A stretch of 64,000 nt of DNA from Euryodendron excelsum (lineage: Eukaryota > Streptophyta > Magnoliopsida > Ericales > Pentaphylacaceae): NCBI GenBank assembly GCA_033060915.1, contig CM065397.1:16739501-16803500 (forward strand), in the 5' to 3' direction. Made by a program: the position numbers and the translations under genes. Within the stretch, counting starts at the first letter, position 1, and each line of letters starts with the position of its first letter. The notes beneath the pieces are model-generated. The model worked only from the letters and a program-made list of their open reading frames with translations. It searched no databases and had not been told where the DNA came from. Positions 1 through 12,900 of the stretch are shown here, in pieces.

Positions 1-595
1 ATAACATGTGATTTATTTCCTAAGAACCCATAAATTAGAAAAAAAACTTAATTCCAAAATAATTAGAGAGCCCTAAAATTTCAAAGCTAAATCTTCTGAA
101 TCAAGGGCCTTTGGACGGTTCTTGATTCGAGTTAACCGAAACTCCCCATTTCAAATTCCATGCTAGAATTGGTAGATTGGAACATTTGAACCCAAACCCC
201 CTTCTCTAATCAAGTTAAATCTCTTTTCGTGTTCATTTAGAATTTCGGTTAACTTACGAGTTGAGTTAGTATTAAGTGTGGTTGTTGTAGTAGAATTTAC
301 GCAATTGTCAATTCACTTTAGCTAGAAGTAAGTTGTAGGTTTAAATTTCAATTTTAATTGCTTGCCTAGTTGTTAGTAAATCAAACCCTCAAACACCAAA
401 ACATTTTCGGTCAAATTTTAGCTAGCATAGCAATTGATTTCACTCTCGGTTTGTGGTTGCAATCTGAACATATTTCAAAAGTCTAATCGTTCCTATTGCT
501 AAATTTGCACAGGTCTCTTGGGAGAACACGATAGTGGGAGTACCCCACTTAAACTACAAGCACCCCCATCGCGGTGAGCGTGGAAGGGACGAGTC
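1..595 (+). mobile_element. Truncated LTR, U5 end (Ty3/gypsy-type)
   Basis: The stretch ends with the motif order seen at the end of the complete solo LTR at 6801-8301: a 'ttgcacaggtctcttggga' block, a short GC-rich block with 'ctacaagc', and a final GAGTCA. No tRNA-Asp-type primer site (TGGCGCC) follows, so this is a solo or truncated LTR rather than the left end of a full element. The left end lies outside the window. The right end at 595 is chosen by analogy with the GTGTCA end of the other LTR; 607 (…CTCTCA) is an alternative. Confidence 0.55.
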
Positions 596-810
596 ACTCG
601 GCTCTCATAGAAATCCTTTGAATCTAAATCAATTGTGAAATCAATTCTTTCAAATGTTTTTGGCCTCCTTGGACTTGTGTTTTGGCCTTCCCATAACCTT
701 ATATTTATATAGGAGGCAAACTAGGATTTCTGGATTTCTATAATGGTCAAACCCATTGCCAAAATCAACTTTCTCGGGTTTCTAAAAAATTCTCGCACGT
801 TTCACAACTT

Positions 811-1007
811 TTCTATTTCTTCCTGTGAGGTCTGGCGAGGTCTAGCAAAGTCCCACGAGGAACAATTGACAAAGACTCCTCTCTGTTTCTTCCCGCAAGG
901 TCCATCAACGTCCAGCGAAGTCCTACGAAGAACAACTGGCAAAGACTCTTTTCTATTTCTTCCTCTGAGGTCTAGCAAAGTCCATTAAGGTCCTGTGAAG
1001 AACAGTC
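811..1007. repeat. 70-bp tandem repeat, three copies
   Basis: Copies start at 811, 881 and 951. Each begins with a TTCTaTTTCTTCC-like block and carries 'gaggtc…gcaaagtcc' and 'gaagaacaa' motifs. A TATA-like 'tatttatatagg' lies just upstream (about 702-713), so the block may be part of a retroelement LTR. A 246-nt open frame crosses it, but its reading is explained by the repeat, and no gene is called. Confidence 0.7.
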
Positions 1008-1846
1008 TCAATCACCTTATGTATTAGTCAATGCTCTCTTATCACGAACTTGAATGAATAGATATTAAAATCATCTCAAATGCTTGTGATAGACTCCTCA
1101 ACATCTTAAATTACAAAGAATTAAACGAGTCATGAAACTTAGCCAATTACATGATGTTAAAAAATATATAAAAGGATTGGTAAGTATCAATGAAGTTGTT
1201 CTTTACATGTATTCGTTAGCAATAGGGTGTGGGATGGGTGGATGGCCTCCAAAACTTCAAAAAATTCTACCCAGTCCTTATATGTACTTAATTTTTAAGG
1301 TTTATAAGTGAAAAATAATGTATTTTGGGCGTAAAATCTGAATAATTTTACCTTCCCTCCCAAAATTTCATCTTGATTTTACTAATGCTAGCATTTTCAA
1401 TAGATCATTTAACTTTTTGTAATCTAGATATAACTCCATCTGAAATTTCTTTTCTTTGGCCTTCACATATTTAAATTCGTATTAGTAGGTACCACTGCAA
1501 TTGCCAAATTGTATTAGTATCTACTAATGTAATGGACAATAAGATAATTTACATACAATTGATCAAAACACTGGTTGCTCGGTAAAATCACTTATGTTTT
1601 GGTAACAATTGTAGCCTAGTCCAGTAGTTCATGAACTGAACATTAGATGTTTTCATAGTATATTAAACTAATATCCAACGTACTAATTTGAATCATTGGA
1701 AAATTGATATAATTTATCAATGTCTAATTAAATTATTTTTTATGCCTGTATGAACTATTTAGCATTTAAAATATCTTGAATTAATTAGTAATTAATATTT
1801 AAGGCAACAATTATGTAGATAAAATTATATCTTTGTAATTTTTTTA
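1008..1846. other. Intergenic AT-rich DNA, nothing recognised
   Basis: No open frame of note, no recognisable transposon end and no RNA gene were found. The 3' end is a short T tract directly before the inverted repeat starting at 1847. Confidence 0.5.
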
Positions 1847-2115
1847 GGGTGAATTACACAAATGGTGTCTCAATTTGGTGTCTCAATTTGTTCCTCATAA
1901 TTTCAATTGTAACAAAATTGTCCTTTAATTTTTAGAAACTTACAAAATTGATCCAACCATTAACGACTGTGAAAAACTGATGGAAAATGAGTATGTGCAT
2001 CTCCTGTGGCCTTTTATGAGGGCGTAATAGTAAAATTGCATCCTTCCTAACCTTAGACATCATGTGCTGCTCACGTGACACTTCAGTCTTGCACATTGGA
2101 TACATATTTTCATAC
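1847..2115 (+). repeat. Left arm of long terminal inverted repeat
   Basis: It pairs with 16955-17220 on the opposite strand, as described for the element at 1847-17220. It contains a short internal duplication of 'ggtgtctcaattt' near 1864-1890. Confidence 0.6.
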
Positions 2116-2884
2116 TAGTGTTAGTCTCAGCGTGCAAGGCACGCCATCTAGTGCCCCATACAAAATGATTTGAACTTTGTGTTTGCAATGAATGTGTTTG
2201 ATGGTTGAATTGAGTTGGAAGAAATTCTATTCAAATGTGGAAGTAATAAAGGTATGTAAAATAAATTTTTTATTGTAAATAATGAATTAAATGAACAAAT
2301 TTGTTAATGAGAATATAGTTTTTTTAGCCTTCATGTTAACGAACAATGAATGTAGAATTGTGGGTAGTAACTTGTGTTTTTATATGCATCACTGTAAAAT
2401 TTTGAAAGAGAATGATAGGTGAATAGGGATTAAAGTTGTGAAAATGATTGGGAAATATCAAAATAAAAAAAATCTCCTGGCAATCAGTTTTAATGTTGTT
2501 GAGAATGCAATGAACGTCACTATTCTCTATAGTACGTATGTTCTTTAACATAAAAATCAAACACATAAATCGAGGGCTATGCGGATCCTCAGACATATAT
2601 GAAATGGAATAAAGATGGACCAAGCTACTTATGGATGTAACCACAATTAACATCACTACGGTCAGGCTATCGAACACGGGGTCAGAAGTGAATTATGAAT
2701 TGGATTAATCTGGGAATTAAACGAGCTCATCTTGCATGGAATGATGTGATGTTGAACCTGTCATTGTAATTAACAAATAAACGGGAAAAATATGTTCCTA
2801 AAAAAAAAAGAAAGAAAGAAAGAAAGAACGAGAACATTTTTGTTTTGTTTTTTTTTGGGGGGGGGGGGGGGGGGGGGGGGGGGT

Positions 2885-2945
<61 letters not shown>

Positions 2946-5900
2946 GGCGCGCTAGCAATTGAGTGATGAGAAGTAGATAATGTGAAATTCAAAGAAGTGA
3001 TTGTTAATTTACTAGGATAAATAAATTTGCAAATATGATATTTAAAGCAAAAATCGCAAATAGAGTTATGAAAAATAAATGCTATTGGAACAAGAATAGA
3101 AAAACATTAATAGGTGAAGATTTGCATCAACACAAGATAAACTATTACCAGAAAGAATGTTCTTGCAAAGGATTGAAATGTGTTTTTTAAGAAAGAAGTA
3201 GAAGTTAAGAAATTACTGGAAAATTGGGCAGTGAAAATGAAGAACCGACATTTTATCTAGCTTTCTTCACTACATCGACTGCAATGGTGACGTATTTTAT
3301 CTGAATCTGAAATCGTAAGAATTCTATTACGCGTCATATACAATGTAATGCAGAATAAATACATGGATATATGCACAAATGTATATACACATGCATATAT
3401 TACGTACTTACACAGACAGGTCAAAGATAGAAAATGTTGAGTTCTCAATAGGTCTAAAGGGAAAGAAAACTGAGCAATGCGCATAAAGAGTTGGACTATG
3501 ATCAGGTTTGGCTCTTCATGTGGTGCATCCAAGTTCTTGAGGACAAGGTGCACAAGTCGAATATGTGTTTGCTCCTTATTTCGGTTATGGGGAGAGTACA
3601 TTTTGCTTAGTGTTAAGTGTCTTAAAAGGTATAACCTGCACAATGAAGTCTGAGAAATACGCAAAAGAAAATACTAAAACTAAATTTAAAAAAGAAGTAA
3701 TTATAAAAGTGCCATGACTTCTTAATAGCTGATCAAGTATGTTAGAGCACAATGCTTAGGACTATGTAATTGTTGTGAAGTAAATCCAAGCAACAATTTT
3801 GATATGCTTTACAAAAGACTGATACTCATTGGAGTTTTGAAACGATAGAATAGATATGCATGATGATAGACAAGAAGCAAAACCAATCTCATGCCATCTC
3901 ATTATAACTTTTTACAAACAACTAGAAATGCTCAAGCTATTGGAAAACAGAGAAGAACACACAATATATTTTGAAAAGTAAATATGACACACAGCACTAG
4001 ACGCCAATGGAAGAGACTACCAACATAAAAGCTGGCTTTTGTTCTGGCTTAATTTGTGGAAAATGGGCTTTAGGGAAAATTCTAAAGAACATGCATGTTA
4101 GTTAAAGCTTATTTAGAAGAGGGTAGTTTAGTATGGAGCGTGGCTGGTGGTTGCATAGCGAGTGCTGGCTACTTAGCTGCTTTAACGAACAACTTAGAAA
4201 TGAGTTGGTTATTTCACATACCATTCATCATGGTTATTAAATACAATTCTCTCCCACTATCCATCATGCCACCAAACATCTACAACTACTCCATCATTTA
4301 CAATGACAGAAAAGTGCAATGGTGTAGTTGGTTCAGTTGGGTTTTAATTATTCATGATGAATTATATAATAATGGCATAAAATAACTGCATTAATTGGAC
4401 ATTAGTGTTGCCATTAACATGGAAAATGATGGTTTAACTATCACATAATTATAAGAAGAAAAATTATTAGCCATGAGAGAAAAAGTAAGACACATCATGC
4501 TTAGTGGTTGGAACCTAGCTTTTTCTTTTCTTCTATATAGTTGTATGTCTCTAATTGGGTGAAGATCTTCTAATTCCAACCCATAAGTTATGGGGTTTTT
4601 ATTGCTCAAAAACCAAGATAAGCCAGCAGAAAAAATACAACTCGTAGATATTATGTGTAAGGTATAATATTAGGACTTGTAATTTGAGATTTTTTTTTTT
4701 TTTTTTTGGTTGTAATTGCTTGTCCAATTTGAAGAAGGGTTTAACTAAACTATGAGTCGTAAGCCAAGGGGTGGGAGTTTTTTGTTAGAACTTCTTCAAA
4801 CTAAAAACTAACGCCAAAATTAGAAAATTTATATAAGCGATAACCCTTCTTCATCATGTTGTTTAATCAAGCTCACATGCAGGTATAATATGATCACTAT
4901 AGGCATAGCTACTATAGCAAAAATTGTGACTTGTATATATTATGACTTGTAAGTTGAAGACACAAATATCACACCGTGAATTTGTATAGCATGACAAGCG
5001 ACTATAATTTAGAATAACCTCTCTTTAAGCTTTTCGATTATGCTTAAGATTTAAAAATGTTGAAGGAATGTTAAAACCCTCATATTTCTCAAACTAAATA
5101 AAAATATCAACATACAATGTTTAAGAGATACACATGTATAAATGTATAACAAAGATACCTAAAGGGTTGAGGGAAGAAAGGTGCAGGCAGTATGCTGAGA
5201 AACGGATTGTCGCAACGTAAAACTACTAATACATGTTACAGACATAGAGATTTTGCTGATTATATTTATTCACGACCAAAAAAAGTTAAGCTTTGAGAAA
5301 ACTTAGTATTATAAGTATAGAATCTAGGATAGTTATCCCTATAATGCTATGGGGTAAGCTGAAGGAAATCAATAAATTTTAGCATCTCTGGCTACTTATC
5401 AGTATGCAATGAAATGGAAAGGTAGTTGAGATATAACATGCCTACATTGAATGAGAAGATATATAATGATTTTTAGGTTATCGAAATGGTATTATAGTGT
5501 GGGAATGAGTTGAGATTTGTTTCTATCAAAGCATATAGATTTATGTTTTTTGGAATGTATAAAGCATAACTATGTTGTATTTATCAACTAACGCAATGTA
5601 TATATGTATTTACAATTAGTAGATTGCAATAACTAGATGATATAAACAATGATGCTTTAGACGCTCTAAAAAACATAGAAAGAAGTTGTGCATTGTATGT
5701 TTGAGTTATATTAAATAGGTAGTGAAAATCACTGTGGTTATTGTAATATTATAGGAAGAGTTAATGTTAAAAGTTTGTACTTTTGTAATGAATTTTTAAA
5801 GATTGTAAAATATCTTGATTTGGTTATGTATGAAGTTAGATGATTATAAATTTATGAATTAGGAGCTTTGTTGCTTTAGATATTTGAAAAAGTATACATA

Positions 5901-6795
5901 TTTGGTTTTAGAGTGGTTTATATATATATATATATATTGATCAATGGTGTAACAAGGTAAAAAGCGATGAGCTCGTAAATAATCTATTATAAAAATTATT
6001 TTGACAATGATAGTTTTGACATTAGAAGCAAAGAGCTTCATAATGGATGCACAAGCGTAGATATTGTTTTATCATTTTTATATAATGGAGTATTTATATG
6101 CTAGTCACTTTTTACCTTGTCACAAAATTGATGGTATTTGATTTATTTGCTTTAGTTTCTCAAATATATAAATAATAAAAATTAAGATTTGTGTTTCTCA
6201 TATAAGGGACAGTAATTTGTTGTATGTTTTCAATCTTTTTTTTTTAAAGTATTTGTCAAACGTATTGTCATTTCATGTGAAACACCAATATTAACAGACT
6301 ATTATTTGTTATTCGAGATGAAAAATGAAAGCTTGGATGCTTTTCATTGTTTGCTAAATCAGTGGATATTCATTGTATTATAATGATTGTTGTGATTGTT
6401 TAGGGATATTAGAATTAGTTTTAAAAAAAAAACTTTGAATCTTTAGTGATTTTCGTTGTCTTGTGGGGAATTTTTTCATAGGGATTGGTGTGTTGCATAT
6501 TCTGCTTAGAAATCTAACATTTTAAAATTGTGGACTGTGGAAGTAGAACTAATTGATGAGAAGATTTTTCGTTTCCATAACGTAATGTTTTTCACGAATT
6601 AGTTCTACTTCAACTGTCTATAATTTTAATGTGTTAGCTTTGTAAAATAAATATAAAAACTAAAAAATTATTTTATATGTAAAAGTAAACAAAAGAAATT
6701 AAGAGCTATTGATGATAGTATGTTTTAATCATTCAATAGTTGATATGAGAAATAAATAGTGCATATAGTAAAAATTTATTGAATGGACAAATTGT
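2116..6795. other. Non-coding left arm of the large element
   Basis: AT-rich and C-poor on this strand, with only short frames that show no protein-like composition. It includes the poly-G tract (2857-2944) and a short TA microsatellite at about 5921-5937. No gene or RNA is recognised. Confidence 0.5.
2857..2944. repeat. 88-bp poly-G tract
   Basis: 27 G, one T at 2884, then 60 G. It is preceded by an A/GAAA-repeat and T-rich stretch (2800-2856). The proline-repeat frames read on the minus strand come from this tract and are not genes. Its length is likely to be unreliable in sequencing and assembly. Confidence 0.9.
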
Positions 6796-6800
6796 GTTTT

Positions 6801-8301
6801 TGATTACCCTTAGAAATAGTAATCTTTTGGCTTAAATTGTTAGTTGAATAGTTAAATTTGGTGTTAATTTAGTATTCTAACCCCTAAAACGCGTTAAAAC
6901 TGTTTTTGTACACTTTTTGCAGGATTTGGAGCTCAAACTAAGGCAAATGGGCAATCTTGAGCATGACCGATCGATCGCCCGATCGAATGGTCCACGGAAC
7001 GTTCGATCGGCCGATCGATCGGTGATCCTGCGATCGATCGGTGATGCTTTGTTCACCTTCTGCAGGAAACTTCAGAGAGGACGTTTTTCCGATCGATCGG
7101 GCGTTCGATCGGTGACGTCGGAATCCTCACAACAGACGATACAGAAGCAAACTTCAGAGGGGTCGGTTTTGCGATCGATCAGGCGTTCGATCGCCCTGAC
7201 CGTTCGATCGGGCGATCGATCGGCCGATCGATCGGTCGTACACCGATCGATCGGTGTGTACAGACTCTGTTTTTCTGCAGAGTATAAAAACTTTTGTTCG
7301 AGACAAAAAGGGATAGAGGGTATTTTCTGCAGTTTTTTGGACGGGAAGAAGGCTCCAAAAGTGGATTTTTGTTATCTTGTAAGGTTTTTGGTTAGATCTA
7401 CTCTTAATGCTTTGTATTTAATGTCATTTATTGCTTTTGGATCATTGTAAGTGAATGTTTGATATATATATGAAGTGAATGATTTTCTACATTTTCTAGC
7501 AACTTTCCATCATTTTCTTGGCACTTTCTCTCATTTTCTTGGCAACCAAACACTAGCTTTTTATAGTTTAATGGTAGATTTGTCTCTTTTTATGTTAGTT
7601 AACATGGATTCTAGTAGCTAAACACCCCTTGGATGTGGTTGTGAAGATCCACCAAGGATCTTCAAAGGGTTGAAAATGGGTTGTATGGATTTCAAAGTCA
7701 TATCCTCAAAATTATATGGTTTCATTTGATTTAGTATGAGATTCATTAGAAAAACCTAGATTCATAACCCTTTGGTAATATTTATGCACAAATCAACATT
7801 TGGTATAGGTATTGCACATGTTTAAGGTTTGATTTTAGGGTACCAATTATATATTCTCTCTCTAGGCTCAATCAAATAAAACCCACATTTTTATAGCCGA
7901 CATTTTCCGAATCAAGAATCCAAGATGTGATTCTTGATTTGAATTATAAAACCTCTCATTGGAAACCCTTGTTGTGAATTGGTGGATCAAAACAACCATG
8001 TCCAAGCTTTTCTCCTTAATCACATAAAACTAGCTTTTGTTGTTTTCTCATAGTCACTAAATTATTGCATGAAGCATATAACCATCATCATCTCAAAACC
8101 AACATATTTTCGGTCTCTTTTATGTTAAGAATTTTCATTTGCAATCCATTAAGATAAGTACCCGTGCTAGTTGAGCTTTGTTGCTATATTTGCAAAATTC
8201 CCTTGGGAGAGAACGACACCGGATCCTCCGGTTTTACTACAAGCGCGACCTCCGTGCCCTTGCGGAGTGGCTCCAGTTGAAGCACAACTGGAGGCGTGTC
8301 A
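6801..8301 (+). mobile_element. Solo LTR, Ty3/gypsy type, TSD GTTTT
   Basis: Begins TGATTACCC and ends GCGTGTCA (TG…CA ends), and is flanked by a perfect 5-bp duplication GTTTT at 6796-6800 and 8302-8306. Length is 1501 bp. A TATA box (GTATAAAAAC) is near 7282. Downstream blocks ('ggtaatatttatgcacaaatc', 'cccttgggagagaacgacac') are shared with the Athila LTR at 31758-32900 and with the LTR tail at 1-595, so all three are related. No internal region remains, which is the expected product of LTR-LTR recombination. The U3 part (6966-7256) is packed with CGATCG palindromes. Confidence 0.88.
6966..7256. repeat. CGATCG-rich block inside solo LTR
   Basis: About twenty CGATCG or CGATCGATCG palindromes lie in roughly 290 bp. 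A plus-strand frame (6917-7450, 177 codons) stays open across the block because the repeat encodes runs of Arg-Ser and Asp-Arg-Ser. It looks like an LTR by-product rather than a gene. Confidence 0.85.
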
Positions 8302-9060
8302 GTTTTGTACAAGCACTGATTGGGTAGGTTTAAAATATTTTTAAGAACATGTTTAGAAATAGCAATCTTAATATTGAGTAAAATTTTTCTGGAATTGATT
8401 TTGCGAAGTGAGGCATTGAAAGAAAGAAGGTATTTAATAATTATAATAATATGTTTTTTTTCTGGATATGTAGTGATTATGTGGACAAAAGTGTATGTAT
8501 GTTAAGTGTTGGTGTGAAGGAGTAAGCTAGAAAGTAGGATAATGTTTCTTAAAAGTATAACAGTTGTGCTTAAAGTTTGTAAAGGTAATTTCTTTAAAGT
8601 TTCTAAAGGCAGGTTTCTTGGAAAATAATTAAGGTGAAATTTGATGAGTTATGTGCTTAATATAAATTAATGAAGCAGAGGTGAGGGAAATAGAAACCAA
8701 CAAACATGCAATTCAATACTTTAGTGAGAGATTGTAGAAAAAGATTTTAAATATGACATACTGAACTCTAGATCGTGTTATTTCTTCGTAAGAATTTCAA
8801 AGACTTATTTTTGTAAAAAGTTAATAGGGAGTTTTGATACTTAGAACATGAGCTACAGAACTTTGATTTTGAAGGCTAAATGGTTGAAGAGTATTTTTTT
8901 GGTACTCACAGTGTTGTAATGTGAGAAGTAGATAAGCATTCTGTGTTGAATATGATTAGTAGAGGTTTAGAGATTAATAAAATATGAGAAACAAAATGAA
9001 GCTATAAAGAAAAGGTAAAAACCTGAAACTGCAAAAATAAATGGGAGAGTAAACCTGCAA

Positions 9061-9757
9061 CATAAAATGAGAAAATCAATATTTTTAGCTTTTGGAATTA
9101 TATAATTTGTTTTCTTTATTGAAAAAAAGTATTATTAGCATATGAGCAAAAAATAAATGAGAAGGAAAAGTGGTAGAAAAATAAAAAAAATTACAATGAT
9201 GAAAAAATAGAAAGGTGGTTCAAAATTAAAACTCTCAGTATCTATTATGGTTGTAACAATAGGTGCTTATGAAAAAATGATGGTTTAAATCAAATTTTCA
9301 AGTACCAAGAACTCTGTGCTATATTTAATTTTTCTTGAGTATCTGTTGTCTCTGTATTATGTATTAGTTGTTGAGTGTAATGCATTTATAATACTAACAT
9401 TATATGCTACTATGTATTTTAAACAATTGAAAACCGTTGAAAAAATATTTAAAAGTAATCAAAGCAAAAAGAGTTGTTTAATTCTACTATTAAACAACAT
9501 AACATAAAATTGGAAAATCAATAATTTCAGTTTTGGGAACTGTATAATTTGTTTTTTTTTTTATTGCAAAAAGTATTATTGGGACATGAGAAAAAACAGT
9601 TGATAGGCAAAAATGGTATAAAAATGAGAAATTAGAATAATAAAGAAATATATAGGTGGTCAGAATTGTATTGTAGAATTAGAACTCTCCATATTTATTA
9701 TGGCTACAACAACAGTTGCTTATGAAAAAATGATATTTCAAATCAAATTTTCATTTA
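9061..9757 (+). repeat. Diverged direct repeat, two copies (~250 bp)
   Basis: 9061-9305 and 9501-9757 share an ordered series of blocks: 'cataaaat', 'tataatttgtttt', 'aagtattatt', 'ctctc…tat…ttattatgg' and 'gcttatgaaaaaatgat', ending in 'caaattttca'. They look like old segmental copies inside the large element. Confidence 0.7.
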
Positions 9758-10235
9758 CCCTCTTAGTTACCCCGCCATTAAATACGTGAAAAATTTATGT
9801 AATTCTTTTTTTTTTCCCTGCAAGTTTCATCACTACCACCTATATTGTTAGTAAGTAAGTAATAAATTATATGCACAAATTGAAATGTGATAGTAAAGAT
9901 ATGAATAAAGTTGTGAGGAATTTAGAGTAGATAAAGTTCAAATAGAAGAGCATTGACATTGAGAGGGAAATCGGAAATATGGTTTCAAAGTTTATTTTTT
10001 ATCTAAACAAATGATTTTTTGAATTGCGGTTAAATAATTGGACATCAAAAAATGAAGCTGCAAAAACAGAGTAACTTATTTAAGTGCAATAGTTATGTGC
10101 ATGTGTTCTACAGATATGGAATAATAAAAGTTATTCAAGATTAGAAGAGATAAGAATCATACATGTTATGTGGAATCTGAAGTGTGAGAGTTTTATATAT
10201 AATTGACAGATGAACCATGTCTTGAATGTTAAAAT

Positions 10236-10840
10236 GTACTACAATTTTCAAGTATCAACAATTTTGTACTACATTTACTTTATCTCAACTATTTGTTGCA
10301 TTTGTGTTACCTATCAGTTGTTCAGTGCAATGTATAGCTTTCACAATGAAGACAAGGTTTTATCCACTTTGCATTACCTGTATATATATATATATATATG
10401 GATAAATACTTATAAAGGTCATAATATTGTGTATGCTCAATAATAAAAATAAAAAATGATTTATAGAGTTTCAAAGGGAAATTAATTTTGAGCAAAGAAA
10501 AGATAACCAGTAGCACATGAGAATATTTAAGTGCTTTGGAAAAGCATGGTGTCAAAAGAAAGGCAATTACAACTGAGATTAGTGTAGTAGTTTGTAACTA
10601 TATAATTTCGATTAGGCTAATATTGTAAAATATATAGATATTTGTCATTAAGAAGAAATGATGAAGAATGGAAAAGTTAGGTTTTACTTGGGAAAAATGT
10701 AGGGTATAATTGCTTATCGACTTTGTATTACTTGCCTATATATGAATAAATACTTATAAAGGTTGTTTTCTATATGTTTCCTCATCAATAGAAATGAAAA
10801 ATGATAAATAGAGTTTGAAGGGGAAAGTGAATGATTTTGT
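10236..10840 (+). repeat. Further diverged direct repeats
   Basis: 10240-10340 resembles 9290-9390 ('ttttcaagtaycaa', 'gtgttacctatcagttgttcagtgcaatg' against a similar block). 10362-10480 resembles 10705-10840 ('aaatacttataaaggt', 'aaaaatgat…atagagttt'). A TA microsatellite lies at 10380-10400. Confidence 0.6.
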
Positions 10841-12900
10841 TGTAGGATTAAAAGCGAATAAATCATACATAGAGAAACATTATAAAGATGAATAATAAAA
10901 TATAATTAGTTTTTTTATGTTAGAAAAAGGAGTAAGGTGTAATGAAGAAATGATTTTGAGAAATGAGCTATTGTAGAATTTTGGAAAACATTTATGAAAT
11001 GTATAAGATTGATTATATATGTTAAATTTCAATGTTTAAAATAAATATTACATATGAATAAAAACAGTTAATTTGTTTGTGATATATGATGAAATATTGC
11101 TACCATATACTACTAATAATAGCAAAAATAGAAAGCAAGAAATAAAGAGGAAAGAAAGCTAAAAAGTAATAGATAAATGGAGAATTGACAAATATGAAGA
11201 ATATCAAATTTTACAGTGATTGAAATTAGTATTGTTCATCAAAAACTTTTTGCTATTATCTGTAAAATTTTAATTACCTGTATTTATTTTTATTGTCCTT
11301 CTCAGTTGTGCAGCTAATGATTGAGCAGGAAACTTGTAATTATTCTAAATGTTTTATCTGTAGGAATATGTGTTATCATTAATAGTTAGTTAATTGTATA
11401 GAAATTAATAAATAAAGTTTAAAATAAAGAGGAGTTTAAGTGTGTTACATTATTTTATGTATAATATTAATATAGATATTGTAAGTGAAATGTGAGGCTT
11501 AAAGTCATACCTTTCACGTTGCATGTGAACTGGACGAGCATTACATGTTTGTGAGGCTTAGATGGTACTTTTAGTGTTAAGATTATTAGCATTTTGAACA
11601 TATAAGGAATAGCATGTATACAATTGTTATGTAGCGGAAGTGTTGAATTTGGTTGTCAATAATTAGTGCTAAAGAGGCATATTAGTTGAGCTTATATGAA
11701 ACAACTAATGTCAAACCATATACACATAAACATACTATATACATAGTTTTAACAAAAGAGCAGTTTATGTCGTGATTATATACATGGAAACCAATAGATA
11801 GTAAACACACATCAGTAGTGCTAATTTAAGTTAGTACCATGTAAAGCAACTTTCAAAATAACAAGAGCTTTTGTTTATATATGCAGGTCTATGCAGATGG
11901 AGTATCTGATGAAGTTGTGGTTGCTAAAACATCTTCAGATAGATCATCCTACACGAATAGTTATTTCTTTGCTATTGATTCTAAACTTGTGATTATTGGA
12001 AGTGCTAATGGAAGAGCAGTTGTTGTAGAGCTACTAGCATCAATATTGATAATTGAATTAATAATGAACTGAAGCACTGGCGTTCCCCCTAAAATGGTAT
12101 TGACGTGGCTTTAGTTATTGCTCATCAATGCTCAATTTTAAAAATATGGCGCTAGAGACCTTTCCATCCTTTTGTTTTTTTTTTTTTTTTTTTGATGATA
12201 AATGATAAATATTATACTTAGCTAACAAATAGCTTAATAGATAAATAAAAAGAATAGGTATTTAAAAATTTGATACCTCTGATGTTCGTTTCATGATCTC
12301 TATAGCATCAACACATAAAAACGTTTTTGCATTATTTTCAAATATTGTTGCTAACATAGAAGCAGACCCATCTATAAGCTGAGCGTGGAACTTAAGCATG
12401 TTATCAAATGTTGTTAGTTTCTATAAAAACAATGTGATGAAATATTATTCAAATAAAAACAAATTATTAATTTACATGTTTGTTACCTTGGCTGTGCTGT
12501 AACTTTTTTTGCGTTACAGTGGAAGCAGTTAAATAGTGTCCCATATGTTGAACTGATTGATTTGTGACAGTTGCTGCAACTCATATATCAGAATTGTTGA
12601 TCAGATATAGCAATAGACACCATTGCTTTTATCCAGTAAAGTTTTTCACAAACCTATTGGAATTGAATTTTATGAGTAATGCATTTAAATTGTTCATTAG
12701 GTGATTATATTAGATGTGTTCGAAACTTACTACAACAATAGAAATTGGGATTTGCTCAATTCTAAAAACTTTTTCAGGTTTTGGACTTACTGTTTCAATT
12801 TTATTAAGCTGATTTTTCAACAAGGTGGGCATTGCTCTTATACTTCCTTCATTTTCTATGCACCTACAATGAATAAAATTTTTTAAAAAATTGTTATATT

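Larger units (their letters stand above)
8307..12900. other. Non-coding, C-poor stretch with degenerate repeats
   Basis: AT-rich with G well above C on this strand. It contains the diverged direct repeats listed at 9061-9757 and 10236-10840. A short frame at 11881-12072 has no recognisable similarity. No RNA gene seen. Confidence 0.5.

Noticed and set aside
2770..2992. Minus-strand frames coding long proline runs
   Set aside because: They are translations of the poly-G tract and lack any flanking protein-like sequence.
6917..7450. 177-codon Arg/Ser-rich frame as a gene
   Set aside because: It lies wholly inside a solo LTR, and its composition is dictated by the CGATCG repeats.
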